Origin: Ahniella affigens
GTDB lineage: Bacteria > Pseudomonadota > Gammaproteobacteria > Xanthomonadales > Ahniellaceae
Direction of reading: 5' to 3'
DNA: 64,000 nucleotides
NCBI RefSeq assembly: GCF_003015185.1
Contig: NZ_CP027860.1
Location: forward strand, 5,115,001 to 5,179,000
Positions 15,619 to 25,368 of this stretch are shown one piece after another (positions within the stretch are counted from its first letter, which is position 1; every line of letters starts with the position of its first letter). The notes beneath the pieces are model-generated. The model did not search any database and was not told the DNA's origin. It was given only the letters and a program-made list of their open reading frames with translations. Both the position numbers and the translations under genes were made by a program.

Positions 15619-16386
15619 TCAAAGCCCCAAGCGCGCGAAGACTTGCCGATACCGGCGACTGCCTGTGACCGTGGCGCCGTTGTTGAGAAGCAGTACATAG
15701 TCGCCATCAAACCCTTGCTGCAGCTCGCGAATGTGGCGCACCTGCACCAGCGCCGAGCGTGACACTTGAACGAAGCGCTCTGGGTCCAGGCGTGCGGTCA
15801 GATCAGTCAACGTGCTGCGCATCAGGATCACCTTGTTGGCGACGTGCAGTTCGACATAGTTGCCGGCCGCCTGCACCCATAGTATGTCGGCCACTTCGAG
15901 GATCCGCACGCGGTTGTCGGTGCGCACCGCCAAGCGGTCTGCGTAGGCGCGATGGCCGTCCTGTCGCAGTCTTGCCAGGGCGTGCTCGATTCGTCCGGCC
16001 AAGTCCTGATCTGGTTGCTTCCGCGCCAGTTGCTCACGGATTCGCATCAGCGTGCGCTCAAACCGTTCTCCGTCAATGGGCTTGAGCACGTAGTCCAAGG
16101 CCTGCACGTCGAAGGCTTTGATGGCGTATTGATCGAAGGCAGTGACAAACACGACGGCCGGCAGTTGTTCTGGCTTTAAGGCAGCGACCACCTCGAAGCC
16201 GTCGACCTCGGGCATTTTAACATCGAGAAACACGACGTCCGGCTTGAGTTCCAGAATCGACTCAATCGCCGCTGCGCCATCAGCGCACTCGCCAACCACC
16301 TCGAAATCATCTTGCGCTGCCAGCCGCGTACGCATGCCACGGCGGGCGATCGGTTCATCGTCGACAATCAGCGCGCGGTAGCTCAT
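15619..16386 (-). CDS. LytTR-family response regulator
   Basis: This 255-residue protein has an N-terminal receiver domain (acidic pair D9/D10, phosphoacceptor D55 in FLDVKMPE, conserved Lys in DYVLKPID). The C-terminal LytTR DNA-binding domain covers about residues 150-255 (ILWVQAAGNYVELH, FVQVSRSALV). Its ATG overlaps the stop of the sensor kinase by 4 bp, so the two form a coupled two-component system. Such pairs (AlgR/AlgZ or LytR/LytS type) usually act at imperfect direct repeats upstream of target promoters; the target here is not visible. Confidence 0.93.
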   Translation of the reverse strand: MSYRALIVDDEPIARRGMRTRLAAQDDFEVVGECADGAAAIESILELKPDVVFLDVKMPEVDGFEVVAALKPEQLPAVVFVTAFDQYAIKAFDVQALDYVLKPIDGERFERTLMRIREQLARKQPDQDLAGRIEHALARLRQDGHRAYADRLAVRTDNRVRILEVADILWVQAAGNYVELHVANKVILMRSTLTDLTARLDPERFVQVSRSALVQVRHIRELQQGFDGDYVLLLNNGATVTGSRRYRQVFARLGL

Positions 16387-17474
16387 GGTTCGGGCTCATT
16401 CGGCATGGGCAGGTCGATGCGGGCGACCAAGCCGCCTTCCGCAGCAGGTTGCAGCACCAATCGCTGCCGATCGCCATAGAGCAAGGCCAGGCGCGTTCGG
16501 ATGTTGCGAAGCCCAATGCCTTCCGATGTCTCATTGGCCAAGCCCAGGCCATTGTCGGAAACGATGAGACGAATGCCGGACTCCGTTTGCGTTGCCGTCA
16601 CCTCGATGCGACCGGGTGCTCGCCGTGGCGCGATCCCGTGTTCGACGGCGTTCTCCACCAGGGTTTGCAGCACCAGCGGTGGTACCTGCGCCGATAAGGT
16701 CTCGAGCTCGGCACTGACTTGGTAGGACAATCGCTCGCCGAGACGAAGCTGCTCGACCGACAGATACGCCTCGACCAGGGCGAGTTCGTCGCGCAGCAGA
16801 ATTTGGTGCGAGTCGTCAGCCGACAACGTTGATCGCAGGAGCTCACACACTCGCAGCAGCACATGCTCAGCTAGCGCGACATCTTCTTTCATCAGCACGG
16901 CCACGGTGTTCAACGCATTGAACAGAAAGTGAGGCTTGATCTGCGCGCGCAGTGCTTGCAGTCGCGCTTCCGCCAACTGTGCCTGCAGTGCCAGTGCTTG
17001 CTGTTGGCGTTCGCGTGCCACCTTGGCGGCGCGCACGGCCTGACTCGCGCCGATCATCAGCCAATACACGGGCAGATTGAGCAGAAAAGCAGTGCCCATC
17101 AATCGCGAGAACGTCGCCCACCAAGTGGCTTCGACATTCTGCGCGCCCACCCACGGGCCAACCACTGCGAACAGGGCGAGATTCAAGCTCGCCAGGACCA
17201 CGCTGGCGATGAGATGCACGATCAGGCGCCACCACCACATGGGTCGCTCAATCGGGAAGCGATCAACCAGTCGCAGCGCAATCGGCGTCAAAATGGCCCA
17301 GAAGCCAGCCCAACTCAGCCACACCGCGAGCGAACGCGTCCATGCGATTGGCTCGTTGCGAATCGAATAGGACAACCAAGCCTGAGCCGCGAGCAGCAGC
17401 CCGAGCAAGGCCCAGGCTCCTGCGATCCGAGCGATCCACGCGCGATGGGTGCCGCCTAGGCCGAGCAGTCTCAT
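16383..17474 (-). CDS. LytS/AlgZ-type sensor histidine kinase
   Basis: This 363-residue inner-membrane kinase has four N-terminal transmembrane segments (about residues 15-130), a short coiled segment, then the His_kinase motif IKPHFLFNALNT with phosphoacceptor H182. A HATPase domain follows, with LVENAVEHG (N box) and DNGLGLANE (G1). There is no periplasmic sensing domain of any size, so sensing is probably within the membrane. It is preceded by the ester-cyclase-like gene 9 bp upstream and coupled to the regulator downstream, giving a three-gene operon. Confidence 0.92.
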   Translation of the reverse strand: MRLLGLGGTHRAWIARIAGAWALLGLLLAAQAWLSYSIRNEPIAWTRSLAVWLSWAGFWAILTPIALRLVDRFPIERPMWWWRLIVHLIASVVLASLNLALFAVVGPWVGAQNVEATWWATFSRLMGTAFLLNLPVYWLMIGASQAVRAAKVARERQQQALALQAQLAEARLQALRAQIKPHFLFNALNTVAVLMKEDVALAEHVLLRVCELLRSTLSADDSHQILLRDELALVEAYLSVEQLRLGERLSYQVSAELETLSAQVPPLVLQTLVENAVEHGIAPRRAPGRIEVTATQTESGIRLIVSDNGLGLANETSEGIGLRNIRTRLALLYGDRQRLVLQPAAEGGLVARIDLPMPNEPEP

Positions 17475-17483
17475 CTGCTGATC

Positions 17484-18029
17484 CTATCGCTGCGCTGCTT
17501 CTTTCGGCGAGGGCGTTGTTAGCGCGGCTGGCAGCAAGCCCAATTGCCGCATCAGGCCGAGGTTGTCGCCAGAAGTCCACTCTTCGGCAATCGCGCCATC
17601 CTGAATCCGAAACACCGCCGTACCGCTGATCTGCACGCGCTTGCCCGTTGCCGGAATGCCCATGGCTGCACCGGTGTTGGTGCCGGTGGCGGTCCAGCGC
17701 GCCGAGACCAAGTCGCCTTCGGCCAGGATCAGATCGACGCGCGCTTCAAGATCTGGAAACGCCGTACGAAATCCCTTGGCTTCGGCCAGGCCCGCCGCGT
17801 GATCAAACGTTCTGTTGCCGCCGTGGCCGATGAAATCAGACGTGTACGGCACCTTGAATTCGCCGCGACTCAAACCCTGCTCATACACCTGCCGCACCAG
17901 GGCTTTGTTTTGTTCCAGAATGTGATCGCTGGCGCTGCCCGGACAAGGCATGCCCCCGATACCCAGAATGGCCAGACAAGTCGCCAGCATGCGTTTCAAG
18001 GTGTGACTCCATCGCGATTGAGTTTTCAT
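17484..18029 (-). CDS. Exported SnoaL-like ester cyclase family protein
   Basis: The ATG at 18029 gives 181 residues with an N-terminal signal peptide (MLATCLAILGIGGMPC). The rest is one SnoaL-like alpha+beta barrel: KALVRQVYEQGLSRGEF, GFRTAFPDLEARVDLI and the closing strand SGTAVFRIQDGAIAEEWTS. Proteins of this family range from polyketide cyclases to binding proteins of unknown ligand. It is the first gene of an operon with the LytS-type kinase and LytTR regulator, so it may be a periplasmic ligand-handling partner; that is inference. Confidence 0.8.
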   Translation of the reverse strand: MKTQSRWSHTLKRMLATCLAILGIGGMPCPGSASDHILEQNKALVRQVYEQGLSRGEFKVPYTSDFIGHGGNRTFDHAAGLAEAKGFRTAFPDLEARVDLILAEGDLVSARWTATGTNTGAAMGIPATGKRVQISGTAVFRIQDGAIAEEWTSGDNLGLMRQLGLLPAALTTPSPKEAAQR

Positions 18030-18307
18030 AGTAGCTGTTCCTGTTGGTTTGGCCGTCGAAGGTGGCCGCGCCCGAACAACACTATGGAGCCCATCCTGCC
18101 CCGACAACGGCTTTGGGATCAGTAGCGGCAGTACCGTGACGACTGGCGGCTGATTCGGCGAAACGACACCGCGGTTACGCGTGTGCCTCTCGCGTTGCAA
18201 ACTTGCTTTTAGCGAACAGTAGCAACGTTGGACGCCGGTTTCGTCGCCCACCTGCAGCAGGCAAGGCCGGAACACAACACGCGATCGATCCTCCGCAGGC
18301 GCAGGAA

Positions 18308-18772
18308 TCAGTCTTCCAACCGGCGCTTCCAAACCAACGGCACCTCGGCGAAACCGCTAAAGGTGCATGCACAGTAGCCGTTGGTCAGCGAAATGCATCC
18401 GTCATCGGTGAGTTCGTAGCGAAGCTGACCGCGAGACACCGAGGATAGCTGCTCTGGATAGCGCGCGACCAATGCTTCCATTGCTGCCAGAATGTTTCCT
18501 TCGCATTCTGCTTTCGCAGTGATTTCCGTGTGGTCAACAAAAGCTAAGTTGCAATCGATTTTTATGGCTGCCCCCCAATTCTTCAGGTCGTTCAGCGAAA
18601 GCTCGGGCAGCGTCTCCAGCCAACATACGCCCGTTGCAGCGAGGCATTCGTCACGCCGCTCTCGAAGCCATTCCTGATTCGCCAGTTCGAGCTCCCGCTC
18701 GATTTCTGCATCGCTTTTACGGATCGCGCATGCCGTCAGACAACCCAATATCAGCAGGAAGATTGCTCTCAT
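18308..18772 (-). CDS. Hypothetical lipoprotein
   Basis: The ATG at 18772 gives 154 residues starting MRAIFLLILGCLTAC, a signal with lipobox (LTAC). The mature part is helical at first (AEIERELELANQEWLRERRDE) and contains eight cysteines in total, several as possible pairs. No known domain. It stands alone between the cyclase operon and an A repeat. Confidence 0.7.
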   Translation of the reverse strand: MRAIFLLILGCLTACAIRKSDAEIERELELANQEWLRERRDECLAATGVCWLETLPELSLNDLKNWGAAIKIDCNLAFVDHTEITAKAECEGNILAAMEALVARYPEQLSSVSRGQLRYELTDDGCISLTNGYCACTFSGFAEVPLVWKRRLED

Positions 18773-18867
18773 GTTTGCGGCGAATGTGCGGTCGGTCACG
18801 GTTCGAGGATACACCGTTTTAGGCGCGTTTCCTTGGCCTCGGTCGGTGAGTGAATCGGCGCAGAGTG

Positions 18868-18996
18868 AATCGGAGACACCCACCTAGTTCGGGTCTTCAG
18901 CTGTTCGGGGTCTCCAGCTGTTCGCCTGCGTCAACTCACCCCGGATCGAGTCCGGTGTTTCGAGAGGTCAATTGCAGTATCGCTGGGTGTCCGATC
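18868..18996 (+). repeat. A-family repeat, diverged
   Basis: A full-length copy from GAATCGGAGACACCCA to GCTGGGTGTCCGATC. The central hairpin carries substitutions (CCCCGGATCGAGTCCGG), so it is older than other copies. Confidence 0.65.
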
Positions 18997-19126
18997 GTTC
19001 GGCGGCACGAAGATGCCCGAATGACGTGAGTCTTTTGGAACCTATGGCTGTCACAGCTGTCTCATTGGCCGCCGTAGGATTCAGACCGCTAGATCTGAGT
19101 TTCTTGCCATCAAACGGAGCGTCATC

Positions 19127-19477
19127 ATGCGGGTTGTCACTTCTGTTCTGCTGGCTCTGTGTCTCCTGATTGCGGCGTGGCTTTTGATGGTCACTAGGAT
19201 GGGGTTCGTGTTTAAGCCGCTTGGCTATGAGGTCGTTTTCCTGATCGCTTGTTTTCAAGCCATGGTAACTCTCTGGATGCTGTTTGCGGTCATGGTCCGG
19301 AGTGTCTCGCGATTGGCCATTCGAGGGCTGGGTTTGAGCGCGTTTACACTCGGCTTCCTGACCTTGCAGGTATCGAGCGGCAATATCTGTCCGAAATCGG
19401 AGCGATTCTGTTTGCCGCTTGACGATGCCTTCATGCAAGGCGCCATGCAAGTTCGACAGGACTGGCTCTGGGAGTAG
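19127..19477 (+). CDS. Small inner-membrane protein, unknown
   Basis: This 116-residue protein has three strongly hydrophobic segments (VVTSVLLALCLLIAAWLLM, YEVVFLIACFQAMVTLWML, AFTLGFLTLQV) and a short C-terminal tail with a Cys pair (NICPKSERFC). The ATG at 19127 is the first in frame. Function unknown. Confidence 0.65.
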   Translation: MRVVTSVLLALCLLIAAWLLMVTRMGFVFKPLGYEVVFLIACFQAMVTLWMLFAVMVRSVSRLAIRGLGLSAFTLGFLTLQVSSGNICPKSERFCLPLDDAFMQGAMQVRQDWLWE

Positions 19478-19694
19478 TTCGAATTCGAGACATATCGGGC
19501 GGCGGGTCGGGTCGGCTTTTTCTCACCGGCCGCACTTGGGCATTGGGCGATTTCTGATCATTCACTCAGAGAATGCTCAGATCGTGCCACTTCATGCGAG
19601 ACTCGGCGCTATGAGAAAGCTCAGTGGCTCGGGTTGTGTTTGATTTGTGGGTGTCGCGGCCTCTGTCTTGCGCAATACAGGAAGGAATGAAGAC

Positions 19695-20384
19695 GTGTTC
19701 GGAGACACAGCCATCAGCAAGAAGATCGGAGCGCTTGTTTGCTTGCTTATGCCTTTCTCAATGATGGGGTGCTCTCCAGTGAAGCTGTACTCACCGGACG
19801 GCGTTACATGTGATCGAGCGAGTATCGCGACCTACACATGTCGGTCTGATGCTGATCAACGCAACGGCTTTTCGGCTGAGTTTAAGAGAGTGCGCGGCCA
19901 CCTTGGAGACTGGACTGCTAGGACCTCGGTTGGGCTCCCGGAGGCTAGCGTGCTGGTCGCACAAGCTGCTGACATTCCTGACGCATTTTCGATTATCAAA
20001 GCGATTTCAGAGAACAATGCCGCCTTTGATCACGCCGCCTTCGATCGTCGCCTCAGTGCCGAACGGGAAGCTGATGAGCGGGAAAGTCGCGCGCACGATA
20101 CAAACGATTCTCCCAATCCTGACCGCAAACAGCTGACTTCGCTCGAAGGTGACCCGAGATTCGCATTGCTGTATCAACCACTGCAGTGGGTATCGCCTGC
20201 TGATGATATGCGCGAAGGGCTGGCAGACATCCGGTCGGGGGCTCAATGGGCTCTCGCGCCAAACGAGGGCGGCTGGTTGGTCCAGGTCATCAATAAACAG
20301 GAGCGACGCTATGTCCGGATGACATGCGAACTTTCTGATGGAGGGGTGAGGGTGATTGATATCCAGGGTGCTGCACTCGACTGA
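19695..20384 (+). CDS. Hypothetical lipoprotein
   Basis: I prefer GTG at 19695, which gives 229 residues with a basic start (SKKIG) and a lipobox (MPFSMMGC); the frame also allows an earlier start at 19647. The mature protein has a Cys pair (TCDRASIATYTC), a charged mid region with ERESRAHDTND and a beta-rich end (GGWLVQVINKQERRYVRM). The last 33 codons occur a second time at 34396-34494 as an isolated in-frame remnant. No family recognised. Confidence 0.65.
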   Translation: MFGDTAISKKIGALVCLLMPFSMMGCSPVKLYSPDGVTCDRASIATYTCRSDADQRNGFSAEFKRVRGHLGDWTARTSVGLPEASVLVAQAADIPDAFSIIKAISENNAAFDHAAFDRRLSAEREADERESRAHDTNDSPNPDRKQLTSLEGDPRFALLYQPLQWVSPADDMREGLADIRSGAQWALAPNEGGWLVQVINKQERRYVRMTCELSDGGVRVIDIQGAALD

Positions 20385-20520
20385 GTGGGCGATGACAATC
20401 CTCTAATGCCGAGACATGCTTGGTACCAGCGCAGGGATGCGGTTGCCAACTTCTGAGGCTTGGTTTGACGTTGGCTGGTATCTCGAATTCGTCTCGGAAC
20501 GCTGGTTGCGGCTCCCGCCC

Positions 20521-21000
20521 CTACAGATTGTTGCCCTGGGCGTCCCCATGTTGCTTCAGGATTGTCGGCTTTGCTGACCGGACTTGACGGTGCTCCATTC
20601 GCGACTTCGGCAAGAATCCGATGTGGCGATTGAACCAAGGCCTGTCTTCGCGACGGAATTGATAGGTCACTTCAATCGCGCGCCCGTCGATACACTCCAA
20701 ACGGATCTCCACACCCCCTTCTTTGACGCCTTGGGCTTCAAAAAATCCGGCACAACAGAAGGCAACGGCGACAACCTGGTGTTTCCGCATGAGCGATTGC
20801 TGCGACGACAATATGGCCTGCAAGTAGCTTGAGCCCGGCTCGGCGCTGCGCATTGGGTCAAGCATCATCATCACGTCGCCCGCGTCTGTGAGCAGCGCTG
20901 CGAATGCGGAAAGCGTGCCCGTCGAATCAAGCTCCGCCGTTACGTAGGGCTCCAAGACGCTCAAGAGCGCTTGAATCTCGGGAATGTGTTCGTCATTCAT
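20521..21000 (-). CDS. Hypothetical protein
   Basis: This 159-residue cytoplasmic protein from ATG 21000 (MNDEHIPEIQALLSVLEPYV) is mixed alpha/beta, with a hydrophobic core segment VVAVAFCCAGFFEAQG and a basic C-terminal tail. The tail may be extended by chance. No family recognised; no neighbours on the same strand nearby. Confidence 0.55.
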   Translation of the reverse strand: MNDEHIPEIQALLSVLEPYVTAELDSTGTLSAFAALLTDAGDVMMMLDPMRSAEPGSSYLQAILSSQQSLMRKHQVVAVAFCCAGFFEAQGVKEGGVEIRLECIDGRAIEVTYQFRREDRPWFNRHIGFLPKSRMEHRQVRSAKPTILKQHGDAQGNNL

Positions 21001-21308
21001 GAGTTGGGCGGAAAATTGAGCAGCAGAAAGGCGATTCGTTGCTTTTCGCTACGGGTTGCAACGAGGGAGTCGAATGACTGAGAGAGTCTGGAACTTCGAG
21101 AAAGTTCAGAACGCCTATGCAGCTCCGGGAACGGTGTTGCGGAATCTTACCCAGGCAACGCACTTCTCATTCCTTAGCCGACAACAGTGATCTTTAGCGA
21201 CGGCGCGTTCCATGCTCTGACAGCTGCAACATCTGAATCAGCTATTCTTTGAGACTTGGGAGCCACGCACATCGGACGCCTCGACTGAAAGATCGATACT
21301 GCCCAGTA

Positions 21309-21434
21309 ATCGGAGACACCTACCCAGTTCGGGTCTCCTGCTGATTGGAGGCGCCCGCCGTGCACCAGCTTAACCCCACCCCGGATCAAATCCGGGGTGA
21401 CGAGAGATTTATTTCGGTTTTGCTGGGTGTCCGA
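21309..21434 (+). repeat. A-family repeat
   Basis: A copy from AATCGGAGACACCTA to GCTGGGTGTCCGAT with the central hairpin. The flanking 21001-21308 and 21435-21590 show no gene. Confidence 0.7.
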
Positions 21435-21590
21435 TACTTCCGCACGACAGCACTTTGCTCTGGAACGGCTGAGCAGCGTGGGTTTGGCGTGGTTCATGGG
21501 TATCTGGATTCCCGTTGGATTCCCGCTACTGGATTCCCGCTTGAACCATAGCTCCCCCCGCCTTGGTCCGGCAGGTCATTCCAACGCAAG

Positions 21591-22148
21591 TCAGGGCAAT
21601 TGAACTTCGATTTGCTCAGCTTGTAGATCCACCAGCGCGTCGATCAGATCCAGGAAGCACTCAGGCGGCGCTGAACCAAAATCCACGACAAAGCTGTATC
21701 CGCCATCGGTCGGCTCGGGATCGGACATGAAATGCACAACCCCCAGCATCCCGTCTTCATCCTCTGAATTTTCGCTTTCGGCGTCGAACCACTGCCAAAA
21801 CCAATCCGCGAGTGGCGCCCAATCGACCACGCCGTTTCGTTGGATCAGGAACAGCGCGTTGTCCCACGAAAAGGGCCGCATGATGACCGGAACGCCTTCA
21901 CAATCGAGTTCGAGCGCCTCGAACTCAAGATGGGTCTCAGTGTCAACGGTAATCGGCTCCGCCTCATCGTCATCAGCGGGCACCAAATCCACACGGCAGG
22001 GCAAACCCAAGTCGCCGTCGCCAACGACATTGCCTTCGTCATCGCACAGCGCAGGCTCGAGAATGCAAGGTCCGTAAGCGACCGCTGCGTCCTTAAGGGC
22101 GTCCACATTGATCTGGCGGATGCGATTCAACAGTTCGGTGATGTCCAT
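21591..22148 (-). CDS. Acidic hypothetical protein
   Basis: This 185-residue, strongly acidic protein begins MDITELLNRIRQINVDALKD. It includes runs such as ADDDEAEP and ESENSEDEDG, with a Trp-rich segment WAPLADWFWQWFD near residue 120. There is no signal peptide. Acidic soluble proteins of this size are often immunity or inhibitor proteins, but no partner toxin is adjacent, so I make no functional claim. Confidence 0.65.
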   Translation of the reverse strand: MDITELLNRIRQINVDALKDAAVAYGPCILEPALCDDEGNVVGDGDLGLPCRVDLVPADDDEAEPITVDTETHLEFEALELDCEGVPVIMRPFSWDNALFLIQRNGVVDWAPLADWFWQWFDAESENSEDEDGMLGVVHFMSDPEPTDGGYSFVVDFGSAPPECFLDLIDALVDLQAEQIEVQLP

Positions 22149-23047
22149 TTGCCCTCAAGCAGTTCGGCACAGAAGCAGCGGGCCAGCGAGTTCAGCAGCT
22201 AATCCAAAACCGATGGGCTGGCGACAACGCCTTCGGCACCCGGGCGATTCTGACCTAAAGAGCCCCGAGAGGCAAAACCAAGCCGGTGAAGCGCCGGCTC
22301 AGGGTAGGCTGATCGCGCATTGTCGTTAGCATTGAGTGACACTTGCCATCGCGCGATTCTTTGCTGGAACGGGACACGCAACGATCGCAGTTGCCGCATT
22401 CCGACAAAGCCATCGACGTCGGACGGGTGCCCCGCAACATCGCGCGGATTCTTGAGATGCGGCTTGGGGAATTGAAGAGTAGTGGGGGTCTCGTACCCCT
22501 CCGCAAGGGAAGCTTGTCGCGATGTCGTTTGTCGCTAGAGGTCGCATTGAACGCGGTGGTACTTGAAGAGTCAAGCGATAGCGTTGACCTGCCGGCTGTC
22601 GGGCGGAATCGTCGATGAATTGTCGTCTCGAATTGGATACGACGCCTCAGTGCAGGCTCCCCATTTCTGCGGCGGCGCAGTGGCACGGATTTTGTGCGTT
22701 TCGTGGGTGTCTAGAATCGACCATAGGCGCGCGGTGTTCCAGGTGGGATGGCATTGGCCATGCGATCTATTGAACGGCTTCGGGACTTGGCTCTACGGGG
22801 CTGTCAGATGCATCTGTGAGGCGGGTTTGCCGGTGGTTTCGATGCGTGTTTGCTCTTCGCCGCAGCCGCTTCTGAGACCCGCCACCCTACTGAAGCAAGA
22901 GTCTCTGAGACGGCTCAGGGACGCCGGCACTCGGGCTTTCGTGGGCGTCTTAGCTTCCTCCAAGTACTGAGGTGCTGCGCTAAGCTTGGCTGCATTTGCC
23001 TTCGCGGCGTTTTGAACTTTCTTCGCTAGTGCTTACCAGATGAGTTT
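22149..23047. other. Intergenic, about 900 bp without a convincing gene
   Basis: Open frames on both strands here (up to about 140 codons) have no protein-like pattern and no good start context. B-repeat traces occur near 22695-22715 (GTTTCGTGGGTGTCTAG) and 22900-22965 (TCTGAGACGGCTCAGGGAC, then GTGGGCGTCTTAGC). The rest looks like decayed sequence. Confidence 0.4.
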
Positions 23048-24592
23048 GTGCGCAATGTCGTACTGATCCGATTGAGGCGAGTCTTGAACCAAATTGCATT
23101 CTGTCGAAGCGTTTCCTGGCTTGGGCCCTTGATCGGACTAAGTTTGATCTTGAGTCTCTGGACCATGAACGCCGTGGCCAGAAAATCCCAAACGCGTGTC
23201 GTTCCGGACGGTTACGGCGTCGTTGTGGTCGTCCACAACGAGCATCGACCCCCGCCAGACACACGCGCATTTCGGTACGCTTTCGAAGCCGAGTATTGGA
23301 TCGAGCTGGAGAATCTGGCGAATGGCAAGAACGAACGGTTGATGGGATACATGGTCGACGAAACGCATCGTCTTTACGCGGGCGCTGTACCGGCCGGCAC
23401 GTACCGCAACATTTCGGTGGGACGACTGGCCGACACCCCCGAGTCGCTGATCACGGTTGAGGCTGGCACCATTAGTGACGAAGGCACTGTGGTGTTTATG
23501 CTCAACTCGAAGGGTACAGCTACCGATGTGCACTGGCGGGCCAATGAACCGACCCTGACACGGATGCGACTAGCGGACTACGCGCCGGGTTTGGCGGTTG
23601 GCGATCTTCCGATTCGGTCCGCAGCTGGCACGATGGGTCCAAGGACACGGGCTGCTTACGTTGCCAGCGAGTATCTCAGTGCCATCTTGATGGACCGGAC
23701 GGTCTATATCGGTAGTTCGGCCGGCATGCTGTTCTCTTGGTCGATAGGGAGCGACCAGATCGAGGTCATCGATACCGGCCTCACCGCGCCGCTCGATATT
23801 CTTGAACGATTCCCCGATGGGACACTCCTCGTTGGCGGTGGGTTCATGCAAATGGCCAAGCGCGCATCGGGTGCAGATTCGTCCTGGCAATCGGCCACCT
23901 CTGGGCTGGGCGGAGGACGCACGCTGAGCGCGAAGCTGATGCCTGATGGGTTTGTTTATCTGCTGCATCGTGAAGGCAAGGAATTGGTTCTGTACCGCGC
24001 AACTGATTCGTCAGCGCGTTGGCAGGAAGTGCTGCGTCAGCCAGCTACCGAAGCGTGGCAAGGCAATCAATTGCAACGCTTTCAACCATCATCGCTCTAT
24101 GTCGCAGGCGATGAGTTGTTGTTCCCCACCGCAAAGAAAACACTTGGAGCCTATAACACGCGAAGCGGAACGTTCGAAGCGAGAGCACTGCCTGGACAAC
24201 CTCTGTCGTTTATTGGCCGTAACAACGGTCCGCTCATGGCGCTTGTCGGATTTGTCGCGTTTTGGCACGAGAGCACTGATCATGGGCGCAATTGGCGGAA
24301 GCTCCCTAGAGATGACGAGACCGCGTCCGCAAACCTAGCAATGAAGGTGGACAACACGCTGATCCGCTACGATTTTGTGCCCGGTACGAGTCAGATTCAG
24401 GGATTGGCTCGCAGCGTTGATCAGGGCAAGAGTTGGCAAACCGCGCTCAGCGGAGGCTTCCCTGTTCGGCAGATCCTCAATCCACCGTCGTCGAGTCTGG
24501 TCATTGTGATTGGCGACGTTGGGCAATTGCATTTCAGCGAGGATGCAGGGGAACACTGGCGCGAGGTCGGGGTGCAGAGGACGCTCCGTTGA
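23048..24592 (+). CDS. Exported beta-propeller protein with Asp-box repeats
   Basis: This 514-residue protein starts at GTG 23048 and has one N-terminal hydrophobic segment (LGPLIGLSLILSLWTMNAVA). The C-terminal two thirds show sialidase-like Asp-box (BNR) turns, S-x-D-x-G-x-x-W: STDHGRNW, SVDQGKSW and SEDAGEHW. These are the mark of sortilin/YCF48-like beta-propellers. The N-terminal 150 residues form a separate beta domain. It is probably a periplasmic or surface protein. No catalytic residues were recognised, and the partners are unknown. Confidence 0.75.
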   Translation: MRNVVLIRLRRVLNQIAFCRSVSWLGPLIGLSLILSLWTMNAVARKSQTRVVPDGYGVVVVVHNEHRPPPDTRAFRYAFEAEYWIELENLANGKNERLMGYMVDETHRLYAGAVPAGTYRNISVGRLADTPESLITVEAGTISDEGTVVFMLNSKGTATDVHWRANEPTLTRMRLADYAPGLAVGDLPIRSAAGTMGPRTRAAYVASEYLSAILMDRTVYIGSSAGMLFSWSIGSDQIEVIDTGLTAPLDILERFPDGTLLVGGGFMQMAKRASGADSSWQSATSGLGGGRTLSAKLMPDGFVYLLHREGKELVLYRATDSSARWQEVLRQPATEAWQGNQLQRFQPSSLYVAGDELLFPTAKKTLGAYNTRSGTFEARALPGQPLSFIGRNNGPLMALVGFVAFWHESTDHGRNWRKLPRDDETASANLAMKVDNTLIRYDFVPGTSQIQGLARSVDQGKSWQTALSGGFPVRQILNPPSSSLVIVIGDVGQLHFSEDAGEHWREVGVQRTLR

Positions 24593-24729
24593 GCCATCCC
24601 AAATAGATGAACTGAGTAACATGGGCAGCGCTCTGTTTGCCTGCGCGTGAAGCGTGCCTGAGCCGCTGTCGCTTCCATTGAGCGTAGTGGCTGTCCCGTT
24701 TCGGTGCTCGTTTCAGCCCTGGTCCCGTT

Positions 24730-24915
24730 TCAGCCCTGGGTCGTCCGTGGCCGGAAAATCTGAGCACCAGCGCCGCGCAACTGGCGTCGATAGTCAAAGC
24801 TTCTCCGCCTGACCTTTTCATAGCCACAGAGCCAAGCCCGCCGAACACAGCGGCTGACGCAGTGATAGCAGCCAGTGTAATTTGGTGGAACGGTTCGTTC
24901 GCGCGCTTGCGGCAA
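24730..24915 (-). pseudogene. RAYT transposase 5' fragment (copy 1)
   Basis: From the ATG at 24915 the frame reads MPQARERTVPPN and HCVSRCVRRAWLCGYEK, matching the first ~44 residues of the intact RAYT at 39863-41035. Homology then stops after DYRRQ. The catalytic HLH motif is absent. The leader upstream (24916-25105) is also conserved with other RAYT copies and ends in a B repeat. Confidence 0.8.
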
Positions 24916-24948
24916 GTTGTTCGCCTTCCGTGTCGGTGTGTCGAAGTG

Positions 24949-25105
24949 ATTTTCCGCGGCTCGCTACGCCCGCGCATTGGGGGATATCTGAAAAAAGTGA
25001 CCCGCGGAAATTTCTTGGACGACACTGCTTCAGCGGCGGCTCATTGCTCTGAGGCGTCTTAGTGGCGGGGATTTCGCGGGATTTTTGGGTGTCTTCGCTT
25101 CCGGA
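24949..25105. repeat. B-type repeat upstream of RAYT fragment 1
   Basis: GCGCATTGGGGGATATCTGAAAAAAG, then a CTCATTGCTCTGAGGCG segment and the right end GGGATTTTTGGGTGTCTTCGCTTCC. It has the same order as upstream of the other RAYT starts. Confidence 0.65.
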
Positions 25106-25368
25106 GACCGCATGACCCACCCGCATCGTGTCTGACGTCGTTCGTTCGCAGACGTTTGTAAGCCTCGTGGATATCTGCAAGTCCCCGCCAATCCAAACCA
25201 ATACAGAGATCGACTCGACAAAGACAGACTCATCACCCACTCTGCAGACAGCCCCCACCCACATGGCAGGTTCGCTCGCCTGCGGCACGATGCGCACCGG
25301 ATGGCTCAGCCGCGCGCTTCTTGCCGGGCCTATGGGTGTCTTGGCTCGCCTTCCATACGCTACGCGGC

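Noticed and set aside
22255-22686. A 143-codon minus-strand frame
   Set aside because: Arg/Ser-rich without secondary-structure pattern or start context; probably noncoding.
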